A stretch of 64,000 nucleotides of DNA from Tubulanus polymorphus (Eukaryota; Nemertea; Palaeonemertea; Tubulaniformes; Tubulanidae): positions 27,856,650 to 27,920,649 of the forward strand of contig NC_134026.1 in assembly GCF_964204645.1 (NCBI RefSeq), given 5' to 3'. Positions within the stretch are counted from its first letter, which is position 1. Each line of letters opens with the position of its first letter. Position numbers and translations under genes: made by a program. Below are positions 40,746 to 53,148 of this stretch, piece by piece. Under the pieces are notes generated by a model, which was not told where the DNA came from, did not search any database, and saw only the letters and a list, made by a program, of their open reading frames with translations.

Positions 40746-43589
40746 TGACTAATGAAAGGATTGCAACGTATAATAATCATAGGTTGATGGATGTATCAGA
40801 AGATAAAACATATCATTCCATTGTCATTATTAGAAATCAGTCGATATCACAGCATTATAATAACTATAAGAACTGTGACAGTTTCATCACACACGGACAC
40901 ACATACAATGAGTATAAGTGTTCAACTTAAGTAGCTCTTCACAAAAGCTTTGTGACTAATTCATGGGTTAATTATCAGTAGTGCAAACACATTCAATATA
41001 AGGCAATGTGACTATTTTAACGGATTTCAGCGCAATAGAATATCACAGCATCAGCAGCAGTAGATGATGATGCTGATGATTGCCATTTGCTTGTTATCAA
41101 TGATCATTTCAACATACTCACCAAAAGAATAACAAAACTATCTACGACAGGATTCTGTGTCATTGAGTGTCTTCTGAAATCAGAAAAAAAATTACTGACA
41201 AAATTTGCAAAGAAAGATTAATCGATATCGATGCAATAATAACAATTCTTGAAATGAACATCTCGAGTAATACCTTTAATTTTGACAGAAAATAGAACCA
41301 ACTCCAGTTTAATCAGTCACTGTTCTACTGAAGCCGCGCGACAAATATCTCGTCCTGAAAATAAAAATATGCACGATCAATAGACCAGGAGTTGCAATTT
41401 AATTGGTTTTCCTGCTGAAAGTTGATGGTTTTTCCCGAAGGAGCCATACTGTGAAAAAGATGAAGTGGAAACTTGAGCCGTACAAGTATAAAGTACAATT
41501 TCATTAAATGCTATCTACTGAAACAAAGAAAATTAGACATAATATGCACAAATATATCATACATTCCTGTCTCATGTCAACTCCTAATTCTTCTCAATGT
41601 AAAGATTTTAGCATAAATGACATTGATATAAAAACACTTTTATTTACGGTAAAAGCATTAATTCAATGCTTGTATTATGTCGTCTCTAATGTTAGATTTT
41701 CCAGCATATTTCTGTAGCATGTGCAATTATTGTTGATGATACCTCAAATGCATAATGATGGCACCAGCTTGAAATATAGATTATTATTCATTGACAGTGA
41801 CAGGATTTTACAGAAAAGAGAAAAATATTGCCTAGTTACAGTAAGGCAGAATATTTGATTTATATACCGATAGCATATACCGGTAAATCATAATATATTT
41901 TTCTATATCTCATAACTAATGCAAAATAGAGGGAGGATATGATTGATCAGATGTGCATACCAATAACTGTACCATCCCCTGATACTAAGGTATAGAACAT
42001 TGACAAGAACGTGCCATTTTTAGGTCTATAAGACACGGAACATGAATTGAGTTTCCAGGAACTCAAGCCAGATTATTCATGAAACCATTATACTGGTCGT
42101 ACTAAGTGATGTCAACTTGCAGTAGTCAGATTGGTTATCCGGAGAATGTCGCACTGATGCAGTTTCTACACATCATTATCATGAAAAGGAAGCAATTTTT
42201 CAACAGCAAATGATTTCAGCCATGATACCTTATCTTGCGAGACATTTGCATATTCATGTATGGACAGGTTTTCAGATAAAATGAATTATTTTCGGTAGAT
42301 TAAAAAATGTGTCTATACAATCCAATACAATATTCAATCAATAGCACAAAATGCCGGATCAAAATTCAGCCTAATCAAGAATTAACTCATAACTCATAAG
42401 AGTATATTTGAGACAGTTTTCTAACAAAGTAAGCGTATAAAAGTAGCGTAAGCACATGGAAGATGCTAGCTTTTTTAAGCAACAATATAATTGCCTTACT
42501 GATCGTTGATTCTGAGATTACTGATTTCGGAAACTCAAAAAATGCAACAGAATTTCATCGTTTGATGGTTTAATGATGATTTCACATAGAAGCTGTGTGA
42601 TCTTCTTCGTTCCGTTTGATCTGTGATAGATATACTTGATCCTTACCTCGTTGAAAGCTAAGCTGGAATCGCTTGGAGGGACAAATCCGCAATTTTCCAA
42701 CAGACATCAAGCGTCTACTAGGCGGATAACTCAAGATTTTTGTACACAATTTCACCCTCCAACATGCTAGCATGTTATAATGTATACCGGCATTGTGAAA
42801 CATACATCAATAATTCACTAGTCGCAATACTGGAAGGTATGCCATCGCATTTATACCATGAATATAAATGAAAATGGCCGGGATTATTTTCAGATGAGGA
42901 CTTCACTGATGTATCGGTCACAAGTATCAGCTGACAACAATCAGTATACATCAGTAAAACATGATATGAATAATGAACAGAATATAACTGACAATAACCA
43001 ATTTCTGTATAGGATGATGGATGCATGACAAGATCATTATGAATTGATAAGCCGTGCGAAAAAATTATACTCATATTCAAGATAAGAAACTATTGGTAAT
43101 TAATTTGTATGAACAGCATCTGAGACTGAGACTGAAGCCGTAGTAGAGAATGTGAGAGATATCAAATATCAACTCGTCAAATAGCACTGCAACTTTAGCA
43201 CTGCAAGATATTTTTTTGCAATATAATGAATTGTTTCTTTCGTTAATAATAATAGCCATTCAAAAACTGCACTACTCAGCGTCTCAGTGCGGTTTAAAAT
43301 CAAAATTAAGCTGCAAAAACACATTACGATTGTTAATAAAAATGTTCTTTAAAAAGGATTGTTTTAAGATGAGATTTATTCAAAATTCATCTTACTGCGT
43401 AAAAACACCTGACCATCTTCGCAATACTAATGGCCTACAACGCATACACATGGTGGACAAGTTTCTATTTGACTTGCTTTCCCCCCCCCAACTATTCCCT
43501 GAAATGCAAATAGTTTTCCCAGACTCGATCTGCTAAGAATCCAATCAATTGATACAAAATATGAAAGACATTGGATTATACACGTGATA

Positions 43590-43718
43590 ATAGCAATCTA
43601 AACAAATTTCCCTGATATTTCCCTGATTTTAAGCGTTTTTACAAAATTCCCTGACTTTTTTAAAGAAAACAAAATAACGTGACTTTTCCCCGATTTCCAG
43701 GTATTAAGAAGCTACCCA
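43590..43718. repeat. TTCCCTGA-rich dispersed repeat, copy 2
   Basis: It contains TTTCCCTGATATTTCCCTGA, AAAATTCCCTGACTTTTT and GATTTCCAGGT, closely echoing the repeat at 40.44-40.75 kb. It directly abuts the hAT-like element starting at 43,719, so that element may have inserted at its edge. Confidence 0.5.
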
Positions 43719-44173
43719 CAGGCGCGGATCCTAAGGACTAGACCTTAAGCAAAATGTGAATGAAAATAAATTCCCCAAAATCAAAAGCACTCTCCCTTGC
43801 TCAAAAAGGCACTATTCTTAAATAGATATTATTGTTGCTCTATAAGTTTAATCGAAAAAGGGCAAAATTTTGCCAAAAAAATCTTTAAATAAGGTATGAT
43901 ACAGTGGCATGATGCCAATAAATGGCACACAAATTCTGAACAAATCTCGTAAAAAGGCAGGCTAAGATCAGTTTTTTATTAGAATCTGCCCTGTTGACCT
44001 TACCAAGTGCTTGGAAATGCATTAAAATAAACATGGAATTTGAAGGCCCCCATCAGACCCCCGTTATCTGCTTCGAGACTAAGTCGCTCGCTGGGCATGG
44101 ATACTGGCCCTTTTCAAAGTTGGTGCCCTTTTTCACTGTGCTGTAGTCATTGAATGGCCTGGATCCGCGCCTG
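43719..44173. mobile_element. hAT-like non-autonomous element, 455 bp
   Basis: The ends are perfect 13-bp inverted repeats: CAGGCGCGGATCC at the left, and its reverse complement GGATCCGCGCCTG ending at 44,173. The next bases diverge (TAAGG versus AGGCC). This CAGG-G-GCGGATCC form is typical of hAT ends. The interior has no transposase-like frame. Flanking octamers (GCTACCCA and CTGATATA) do not match, so no target-site duplication survives. Confidence 0.65.
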
Positions 44174-44204
44174 CTGATATATGTCAAGAATTCATTCAAA
44201 GACC

Positions 44205-45170
44205 AAATAGGCCTATCTAATAAGAGTTGATTGTGAAGCAAATTGTAGTCTGGAATTATTCTGAGAATCAAGCATGAAATTTTGCTCTTTTAAATATGAA
44301 ACGGTAATAATGCTGTAGGCTAACTAATAGAAATAGAAGGAACATCATAGCAAGTCTCACAAGAAGTATGAATCATTAATATAAATCGTTTTTATTGCAT
44401 TAATCACAGATTCAAAGGCTGATTAAACATATGCAGTTTGATATCCAGGGCCTGTGTAAAATAAAGGTCGCACATTGTGATTATATAACTAAATATCAGA
44501 GAGTAGATGATGGAATATAGAATTTGAAGACACAAAATCAATTTTGTATTGATTGGACGATATTATTACATGTGCAATATGTGGTTAGGCGCATAGAGTA
44601 GTTTGCATCACACCTCCTCCAATATCTGAAAACTAACTGAAGGGCTCTGTTTATTATAGGCCTACACTAACTATCATTATTCCAATGATGAAAGCTGCGA
44701 AAATCTAATAAACTGAGAGCTGAGCAGAAAAAGAAGTGAACTATTTCTATGTGATTTTTTTTGGCTTATACTTGGAAAATACACTGCATTTTCAAAAATG
44801 GCAGACATCGTGAATAATGATGTATTTGTACTCATTGTACTTTGATTATTACGAATATGAAATATATTTGTTTGGCACCACAAAGTAGGCTAATTGCAGA
44901 AAGGATTTTTCATAAATAAGTCCCAGACCCTATAGCCTATCCCTTGGACATCATACTTAAGAATACTGGCCTATTTGAATAATATAAACTCTAAAGATTC
45001 AACGATAAATGAATAATGAAAATCAAGTAGGCCCAGAAACAACTGGATTGTGCTGTAGGAGACAAGAAACCACTGGAGTCTGCTAAAGTGATAGAAATCT
45101 AAAAGATGACTTTAGCCTAGCTTTTTATGGAGGTTTTTTACTGAAATATTATCCTGTTCCTAACATAGGC
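44205..45170. other. Cluster of TAGGCCTA/TAGGCT motifs
   Basis: At least nine occurrences of TAGGCC, TAGGCT or their complements lie within about 1 kb (near 44,205, 44,312, 44,653, 44,883, 44,931, 44,965, 45,027, 45,108 and 45,162). The motif is scarce elsewhere in the window. The units are not tandem. The cluster could be a decayed satellite or a binding-site array. No gene is recognised in it. Confidence 0.4.
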
Positions 45171-45972
45171 TTCATAAATAATCGATGAGCACACTTAATA
45201 AAGATCGAGAGAATTGTGATGATCTATTAGATTATAACGGGTACATTTACCAGCCATGTTATTCTGACGGAATATTAATCCATCTTGCATGAAGATAAAG
45301 ATAGATGAGACAAGTGTATCAAATTTACACTGACTGATATCGATTTCATAAACTATAAACTGAAAGCAAATAGAACCAGATTTCATACAAATCTATATCT
45401 TATCATTGTCTGACAGATTCATTACATAGTCCATTTTTTATACCTTAAATCACTAAATAAGTAAAGAATAAGGAGACATTTCCATAATCCGAAAAATTGC
45501 AGGCACAATTATTCAGCATCCATGAAATATCAATACAGCAAAATGATTTTGTTTATTTTTGCCTATTCAATATTGCGAGCAAATGCATCATTGTAGGATC
45601 TAACCATCCAACCTAAAAATCATCAATAACTGGCATGTAGCATATTTATCATGCCTAGTAAGTCATTTCTGAAGGGTTTAAATGTCAGCAACAATCCATA
45701 ATCATGTATTGAATAGTGTATCCATTCATCCTACCTAATTTAGAAATCACTACAATTTACGTGAAAATCATTCCAAGTCATTTAAAGAACCGGGCTAGCA
45801 AATGGGCGCTCCACACATATTTCTCCTCAGTAACAATGATATCACTAGCACACTTATGACAAGAGCCACTGGCCCTGCCTATATAAAGCAAAATGATATG
45901 CCCTGGTCATTGTAGAAAGTGTGGTTTTCAAATCTGACAATACTACCGTCTAGTCTAAGTCTAATAAAATGA

Positions 45973-46017
45973 CATGTCACATCACCACCAACCCGGTGTG
46001 TGGGAGTGTGTGACATG
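45973..46017. repeat. Short inverted repeat upstream of the SRRM/TMEM8 promoter region
   Basis: CATGTCACA at 45,973-45,981 is exactly reverse-complemented at 46,009-46,017, with an inner CACC...GGTG pair. It could form a small stem-loop. Its role is unknown. Confidence 0.45.
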
Positions 46018-46117
46018 GAAAATTCATCTTCTTCCAGCTCCGCTCCGATTCAAGCATCCCTGAGCCCGAACTCAAAACTAAACTAAAATATTACGCAACA
46101 TAACATAAATAACTTAC

Positions 46118-46300
46118 CGATATATAACCCAGTCAAATACTGCACCGAGACGATAACTCTAAAGACATTCAGCTAGGTGTGCTTCTTCATCTTCCTGCCA
46201 GCTTCCGCATCGCGTCAACTCGAAATATGACTAAAATCCGGTTGTGGAATTGAAAATCCGAAACCTACTTTTATTGTAGCCCTAAAACGAAATACGAAAC
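46118..46300 (-). other. Candidate 5' leader exon of the SRRM-like gene
   Basis: On the minus strand the sequence reads GGTTATATATCG|GTAAGTT, a near-consensus donor, so an exon would end at 46,118. Joining it to the acceptor at 35,863 gives the frame CGA TTT TGT CCA GGT AGC ATT ATG, with a TAG stop upstream. This supports the MYDGI methionine as the start. The leader would contain two short upstream ORFs (one ATG...ACCTAG of five codons, one of about eleven codons). The transcription start and the 5' boundary are unknown. There is no coding evidence, only splice-site quality and frame logic. Confidence 0.4.
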
Positions 46301-46522
46301 AAGTAAAGAATCAAACTCTTTCTATTGGTGTCTATCATGATTTATATAAATGCTAAGCAATTAGTTATACAATATCGGAATTAATTTTTGAAAAATGTTT
46401 TCCAGTGACATATTCTGCAGTAATACTAGCTTTTGGTCATTTCAGCAATCAGGCTTAGATAACGGAAATAACGGAATCTCCTGAAAATGACGTCATGATA
46501 ATGGGGAATCCCTCTGTCAAAA
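46301..46522. promoter_or_regulatory. Presumed divergent promoter between SRRM-like gene and TMEM8
   Basis: Only about 400 bp separates the candidate minus-strand leader donor from the TMEM8 start codon. No TATA box or CpG-rich block stands out. A duplicated C/T-rich phrase (TTCATCTTC...CCAGC...CCG) occurs at 46,022 and 46,184. The promoter role is inferred from the head-to-head layout alone. Confidence 0.35.
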
Positions 46523-49500
46523 ATGGCGAAATGTCATAAAATACTGGGGCTCTACGGACAATTATATCTTCACAAAGCATTGATCATCTATTTTCTCATT
46601 TCTACTCACACAGTTTTTGTACCAGGTGAAGACATAACGTACACACGACCATTATCTTACGCAATCCTTATTTATCTGATATAATGATAGCTCGTCTCAC
46701 TACTCGTTTTTTAAATCATTATTCATTCTTCCAAAGTTCAACAACAATTACAATTCCCAATGTTGTGCGCCCTGCTGCTGTAACGCCTGGGCTGTTTTAA
46801 GTGAGGTGCGCCTGCCTACTACGACAACAGTTGGCCCTTCACACATTTATTGGACCTTAGGTTGTATGGCGTGGATATACTGTCAAAATTTAAACCATCA
46901 TTTTTTATGCGTTAATCGAGGTGTCATATTTTTTATGTGTCAATTTACTGTATTTATATTCTAAGTAAAAGATAGTAATGATTCGTTTCATTTTCTTTTG
47001 CAGGATATGTAATTGAACATAGTCACGATGGACTTGTAGTTTCCACGTATAAGAACTATGGAAGTGTAGCAGTCGCTTCATACATCATTCCAGAACAAAC
47101 TCAGTCCTCGCGATGGCTTTTTATGGCCTTCAGTATTTCTGAATGTTCCAATCCAGCCACTGTGAACATGTATGGTATATTGATTGTATACTTTATCCTC
47201 CTCAATTTATACATGTGCGTTAAAATAAATCATTTTTCAGATATTTACATGCTCATGGTTATCCAGTCATATCACCGAAAAACGAAAGTTTTCCCGAAAA
47301 CTTCATGTTGACTCATAAAAACAATTATAAAATTCCTTTGAATACAAATGACCATCCCATCGCATTTGGTGTGTTTAATCCAACGCCGGGAAGATGGTTT
47401 TCCGCCGCTTTCGTCGAAGAATCAAATACAGCTATCAAACAAAAGGTGATTTACATAGGATTAACTTAATTGTTATTTATTTCCTATACTATACAGTGTT
47501 GTTTACAATATATTGTTTATTAATGCCTTTCAGGGTTTACACACTAAGTGCAGATATGCTTACAGCGCACGACATATCGTTTTTACTCGGGAAGATATTA
47601 ATGAAATACTAGTTGTCAATAACCAAAATTTCACTCATCAAGCTGAATTGACTAATCAATCAGTTCAAATCTACTTCAAGTAAGTTTTTATTTGGTATCA
47701 TCTTAGAAAATGCTTTTCTCAACAAATGACCAATACCCAGTATCCTATGACTTGGAATATTATCTTTTCAGATACCAGCTCCCTCAATTTACATATCGCT
47801 ATACAGTTAATATAACTGATTGTGAAAGCAGCGATGTTTCAAATGGAAGTTGTCCAATTGTTATCATCACTAATGGTGCAGCTCTACCATCTACCTATAC
47901 AAGTCTAGTAACTAACTGTATACAGAAACCAGGACCGTGTGTTCATGAGGAGGCACAGCCTGTACCTCTTCAATGGAACTACTTATACTTCAATCTAGTT
48001 GAAGGATCAGGGGTTAATTTCAAGTTTCAGATAACTTACAAAGGTAAAATTAACTCGATTGATGTTTTTCGATCTCTGAATTGACAATCCTGATTATGTA
48101 CCGTGAACAGAAATGATTTGATATGGAAACTATGGCATTTTCAGAATGTACTGAAATAAAGTATAAAGATTCGGATTCTGCAAAAATACAAATACAAACA
48201 GAAGATGCTGGGTATAACAGGACTATCAACAGCACAAATCGAAGTAATGTTGACAGTCCTTCTATGGTGAACTTGAATATCAAACAGTGGAATACAACGA
48301 ATACAACAATTCTAAAAAATGCAGAAACTGACAAAGTTTCTGAACGGGGCAAGTTAAATTATCATTTCATGGTATTAAGTTTGTGACTGATAAATATTTT
48401 AATTTTCTTTCTGATTTCGTGATTTTGTAGGCAAGATGGTTTCGTATGAACCAGTTGTCGTTGACCCTGATGCGACCTGTATAGGAAGTGTTGATATAGA
48501 CACAGTTCGTTCCTCAGGCCGGTTTTATCGATATTACATGTTGTTACCAGCAGTTATGAATACAATCAGTTTACAAAACTGGACAGCCGTATATGGGTTT
48601 AAACTGGATGAAATGTTAGACATGGGAGGTACCCTAAAATTTCAGGCAAAACGAAAAGATAAAGATGTAAGTTTTGCCTATAGAATCGGTAACCTATTTA
48701 TTGTAAACTTCGTGCTGATATTTAAATATTTTTATCTTAATGAAGAAGCGGAAAAACATCAGCATAGAATTTTGTCTACAACAGAAGTACGTGCCAGTGA
48801 GTGATGATGGAATTCTCTGTGGATCACGTCAAATATGGTTACATCCAGAAAATGATTCAGTGACCGATTATATACCCTACCCCGAGTACGGTCTGTGGTA
48901 TCTAGCGGCTCGACGACATTGTACAGAAGGCAATGAAACGTACGTTGAGAAATCACATTTTAGATTTGATTTCCAGTATTTGATACACAATACCATTTTA
49001 TTTTCATTTGCAGAGATTGTACTGAGAATTCTACTGAAGTTCAAATAATTTTGTCAAGTCACCCGTGCGTCGAAGGCGAATGTGGAAAACACGGTCGATG
49101 CACTTACTTCAATAGTTATCTTTATCATTTCAGTTCCTGTAAATGTGATTCAGGTTGGTGTCGGACTTCAAACATTTTTAACCGATTGAATAGACTTGAT
49201 AATTCAAATGCCGGTTTATGCATATTTCAGGCTGGCGTGGATATACGTGTGGCGATGGAAAATATGCTAAGAGTGAAGCTCAAATGATTGCCACAGTTTT
49301 ACTGTTGACTCTTAGTAATCTCTTCTTTCTACCTGCGATAGTCATCGCAATTAAGAGAGCTTTTTATGTTGAAGCAATTGTATATTTTTTTAATATGTTT
49401 TTCTCTAGTGTAAGTAAAAGTTGTCATGATGCCTGTTCTTCATTCATCTATTGTGTCGAGTTAAGCTCCTTTGACGCTGCCGACATTATTTTTTCAGTTC

Positions 49501-50254
49501 TACCATGCCTGTGATCAAGATTATGGATATTATTTGTGTATAATGCCATACGATATACTGAGTTTCTGTGATTTTTTGGGATCAATTTCATCTTTCTGGG
49601 TAACAATCCTTTGTATGGCTAAGCTGCAACCAGTACTCAGAAGTTCATTTCATACATTTGGAATACTATTAATAGCGATGGGAGTTTACTGGGATCGTCA
49701 TGGTATTTGGATATTTCTCGTTCCCGTCATAACCGCTGTTCTCATTATGATTACCTCATGGGTAAGTTCATTACATGAGCATGTAGTGACGTTATTATGA
49801 AAGGCATTTGACTACAGATACCTTTGGTCTTTTTCAGGGTGTGAGGATGTACCGATCAAAGTCATTGTTCCCAAGCAAAAAGCGTTATCTATTCCATATA
49901 CTTCCGGGAATATGCTTGGCAGGTATAGGACTGGTACTGTTCGCATTCGTAGAGACTGACGATAATTATTTCTATGTACACAGTATATGGCACGTTCTGC
50001 TTTCGACTAGTATCATATTTCTATTACCGAGTAAACGACGACAGTCTGCATCATTAAACGATGACCGTTCATTGCTTGCCTCCACCTACTGTATGGCATC
50101 TACTAATGATGAACGTGGAACTGATAATTCCTCGATGAGGCCGAGAATGGTATCAGCTGATCAACCACTAGGTAACCATGATACTATTAGTACTGCTACA
50201 ACTAACACATCCTCAATTAGTAATAACACTTTGAAACCGATTGTACCTGTTTAA
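46523..50254 (+). CDS. TMEM8: TMEM8/PGAP6-type seven-pass CREST membrane protein
   Basis: Twelve exons: 46,523-46,625; 47,004-47,169; 47,241-47,445; 47,534-47,679; 47,772-48,043; 48,145-48,243; 48,431-48,666; 48,746-48,939; 49,014-49,153; 49,231-49,409; 49,498-49,761; 49,838-50,254. Phases agree and give about 806 residues (TMEM8A about 771). The order is: signal peptide from the hydrophobic first exon, a long Cys- and Asn-glycosylation-rich ectodomain, an EGF-like module near residues 493-530 (CVEGECGKHGRC, CKCDSG, WRGYTCGDG), then seven membrane helices. CREST hydrolase residues are present: SxxxH at about S579/H583, an Asp in FCDFLGS, and HSIWH at about 716-720. The mammalian relative PGAP6 is a GPI-specific phospholipase A2 acting on GPI-anchored proteins at the cell surface. 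The tail after PSKRR is Ser/Thr-rich and cytosolic. The exon 6 donor (48,243) was chosen by phase and is the least certain join. ATG context AAAATGG is good. Confidence 0.95.
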
Positions 50255-53148
50255 AACTACCTTTTTAAATTCAAACCTGTTGCACTTGTGTGACAATGTC
50301 AATATGAAAGCAATTCTATATTTTTTATGTAAGGTTGACATTGTCATTGACATTGTGGAGTAAAAAAACAATGTAGTATAGTATATTTTCGCTAGGTTAT
50401 ACCGTATTTGATGTTATGTAAAAGGTAACAGCTTTACTGGAAGATATTCTACCAAATTTTTCAGCAACTCCTCGACTATCTTTTAATAGGTTCATTCAAT
50501 CAAATCTAATAAGACAATTTTGGAGAAAAATATAATCAAAAATGATTCATAAGCCAATATGAGGTTTTAGAGAAAAAAGAATCAAACCTATTGGTGATTG
50601 AAATATTCATACAACAAATTAAAGATTGATAGAATTCACCGATTAAATGTTTAGAGATTTTTTTTCAATCCATTTTTCTCAATCAGCTAATCAAGTATCA
50701 ATGAAATGAGGGTAATTTAACCTGTGATTTAGTTCTCACATTTCTTAATTACATGGTATGGTTTATTTCATCATCCACTATGCACTGTGCTTGATTATTA
50801 TCTAGCTTTGTAATGACAGAATTGAGTTGTACCAGTATGCAGCATAAACTGTGTTCACACTATCCCTTCTTAGTCCATCCTGATTTGGCCCAGAACGAAC
50901 CAAATCATTGCTGTGCATTCACACAGGCTTTTGAATCTGCTGCTAACCCTGGTACAGCTTGACCCAACACTGTGATTTGAAATGGAACAAACGGATTTAG
51001 AACAGCCTTTGCTAGCATGAGTGCTTGGTCTGATTTGAATGGCTTAAATTTGGAACGTTCTAGATAACGTGTGAACATGGCTATATAATGTATCGGTCAA
51101 CAATTACTGTTGAGATTTGTTCCAAGCATGAAAACATTTTACACTGAACTGATTTTTATTAATGATAGATGATTTGCAATTTGTTATTTCGAACGTTTGA
51201 CTTATGGTATGTGTATTGTTATTCCTGCAACGTTTACATAGATTGATTGCATTGTTTATTTTGATTTTTCAGTTGATTTTATGGAATGACATTCATTGTT
51301 GTCTGTTGAAGATTCACCCACCTAACACTTATCCACCGTTCAACGTAACTCTGTTGGTGCATGTCTTGTGTATTTATGTTGATATTTAATTTATTTCAAC
51401 AACCATCCTTACAGCCTGTGTTGTAAAGTGAGGTTATAGAATGTGATTCTGTGGAACAACATATCAGTGTTATTTTGTCCATACTAGAAATGTATTTAAC
51501 TGGTAGTCAACGTAAAACTTATCAATTGTCCTAAGATATTTTTTGTTTAGTTCGTCAAATTTTATTATGATTATTTGGCAAGCTCAAACTTAGAAAATTG
51601 AGACTACATCGAAATGATTTTTATCCGTATAAATTTGTTAATGAATCAGATCAGTGCATGTATTACCCGGTATGCTGATGTGATTTTTTTTGATCTCACA
51701 AAGTTTTGTTATTCAATTTTTCAACAAACACAGCTTTTGCATTAATTTTCAGCATTGATTTTTGAATGTATCATCTTTTGATGTATGTGCTATAATCTGT
51801 ATCTTATCTTTATATCAGCCGTTTTAAATTACTTTGCTAAACATTCATCTATCTAGTTTAACAGTATCTCGCAGACTTAGTGGGAATGCATGTCTCCAAT
51901 TTTATCTATTTATTCAGACATCTATATCCCCGGTATATGCCTAGAGTTAGATTTATTGTAGTCTAAAATACGTTTTAAATGTAAGATGTCAAATTTGTAT
52001 GATGGGGATACATATGTTTTGCTATCATATAGCATACGTGTTTATATGGAATATTTCTGTAGATATCATCAAGAATGTATTTTAATTGTACACATAATAT
52101 GTAGTATAATGTTAATTAAGATATACAAAATATATGTGAATACTATTTCAGAAACTGTTTTATTAGCTCAGATCTACCTGATTTCCATCGGAGGATAACC
52201 TATTCTCGAAATTAACATAACCAGTAAAAAATAATCAGTTTAAATTAATGTGGTTGTTCTTGATTTATTGATTTTTCCCTTAATTCAACAATTAACAATT
52301 TCTTTGAATACTTTGAATATTAAAAATATAACGCGAGTGTAAAATACATATGAAATTAGAGAGACATAATTATCAGTATTGGATCTTATCTAGGAAATTT
52401 TTACATCTTCAGCTGCATGAAATTTTATGTACAAGTTGGCAGGTTGTTCAGACAAAATTATATTTCATTGAAATAACATATGTGTATACGATATTCAAGC
52501 TGCATATACATCTCTGATTGGCATTATTCACCATGACTATCATTAAATAAATACTTTGAATGAATATTCACTTAATTATCAAAATACAATGATTGAATAA
52601 TGACCAATACCATAAAAATTAACTTCTGTATACAAATAGAACTTACCCAGAAAATCAAACAAAATAAACATCTAAAATTCATAAACTGTATAAAGTTTTG
52701 GAATCAATATATGGAATGTCTATCCATATTACACAAAATCATGCAATCACAAGATCGGTTGTATATTTTCCAGTTTTCCATTGAAAAGAATGAAAATGTA
52801 ATTAACAAACAGTGTTATCCATCATAAAAGATGAATGAGAAAGATGGATAGTTATGACACCGCTGTAAGCACTGCTAGATATTTAATAATATTTGTAAGC
52901 TATCAGGAAAGCTTTTATATTGTAGCGAGCATAAATGACGCAGTGCCTATACATTATGACACTGATACATATTTTTGTATCGGAATATTGAATCAGCAGA
53001 ACCTCTTACAAACCTCTATCTACGGTATTTAAAAAAACCAAAAATTTGATTCAGTTAAAAAATAATCAAATCTGCCAATGTTCTCATTTTCCACTCCCCT
53101 GATTTTGGTTCTTATGAGGTTTTAAAAAAAAAAGAAGTTTGCTGCTAC
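50255..53148. other. Convergent 3' UTRs of TMEM8 and PLPP
   Basis: No coding sequence is recognised. The first part is T-rich and TG-rich, as expected for a long TMEM8 3' UTR. An AATAAA lies near 52,547 on the plus strand, and the minus-strand PLPP 3' UTR would occupy the right end. Several plus-strand frames (for example 51,204 and 51,986) are chance-sized. A small transposon-like stretch sits at 50,848-51,081. Confidence 0.6.
50848..51081. mobile_element. Possible small DNA transposon with GTGTTCACAC ends
   Basis: The left side reads CTGTGTTCACACTATC. The right side reads GATAACGTGTGAACATGG, whose reverse complement is CCATGTTCACACGTTATC. This gives imperfect terminal inverted repeats of about 16-18 bp. 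The interior is a mosaic of TTGGCCCA, CCAAATCA and GGTTTAGAAC-like words. If real, it has inserted into the TMEM8 3' UTR. Confidence 0.4.

Larger units (their letters stand above)
35863..46117 (-). other. Probable first intron of the SRRM-like gene
   Basis: If the leader exon ending at 46,118 is spliced to the acceptor at 35,863, this 10.3-kb stretch is intron 1. It carries most of the recognisable transposon remnants of the window: a palindromic MITE at 36.1 kb, hAT-like ends at 36.46 and 43.72 kb, TTCCCTGA-rich repeats at 40.5 and 43.6 kb, and a cluster of TAGGCCTA-like motifs at 44.2-45.2 kb. I see no exon with protein content. The open frames at 42.5-43.5 kb have no family features. Confidence 0.5.

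Noticed and set aside
42518-43536. Run of overlapping minus- and plus-strand frames of 60-106 codons, considered as a gene
   Set aside because: The frames overlap on both strands, have no common splice pattern and no domain signature; chance in AT-rich DNA is sufficient.
51204-52198. Two plus-strand frames of 61-70 codons after TMEM8
   Set aside because: The T-rich hydrophobic translations are typical of a 3' UTR; no splice sites or homology.
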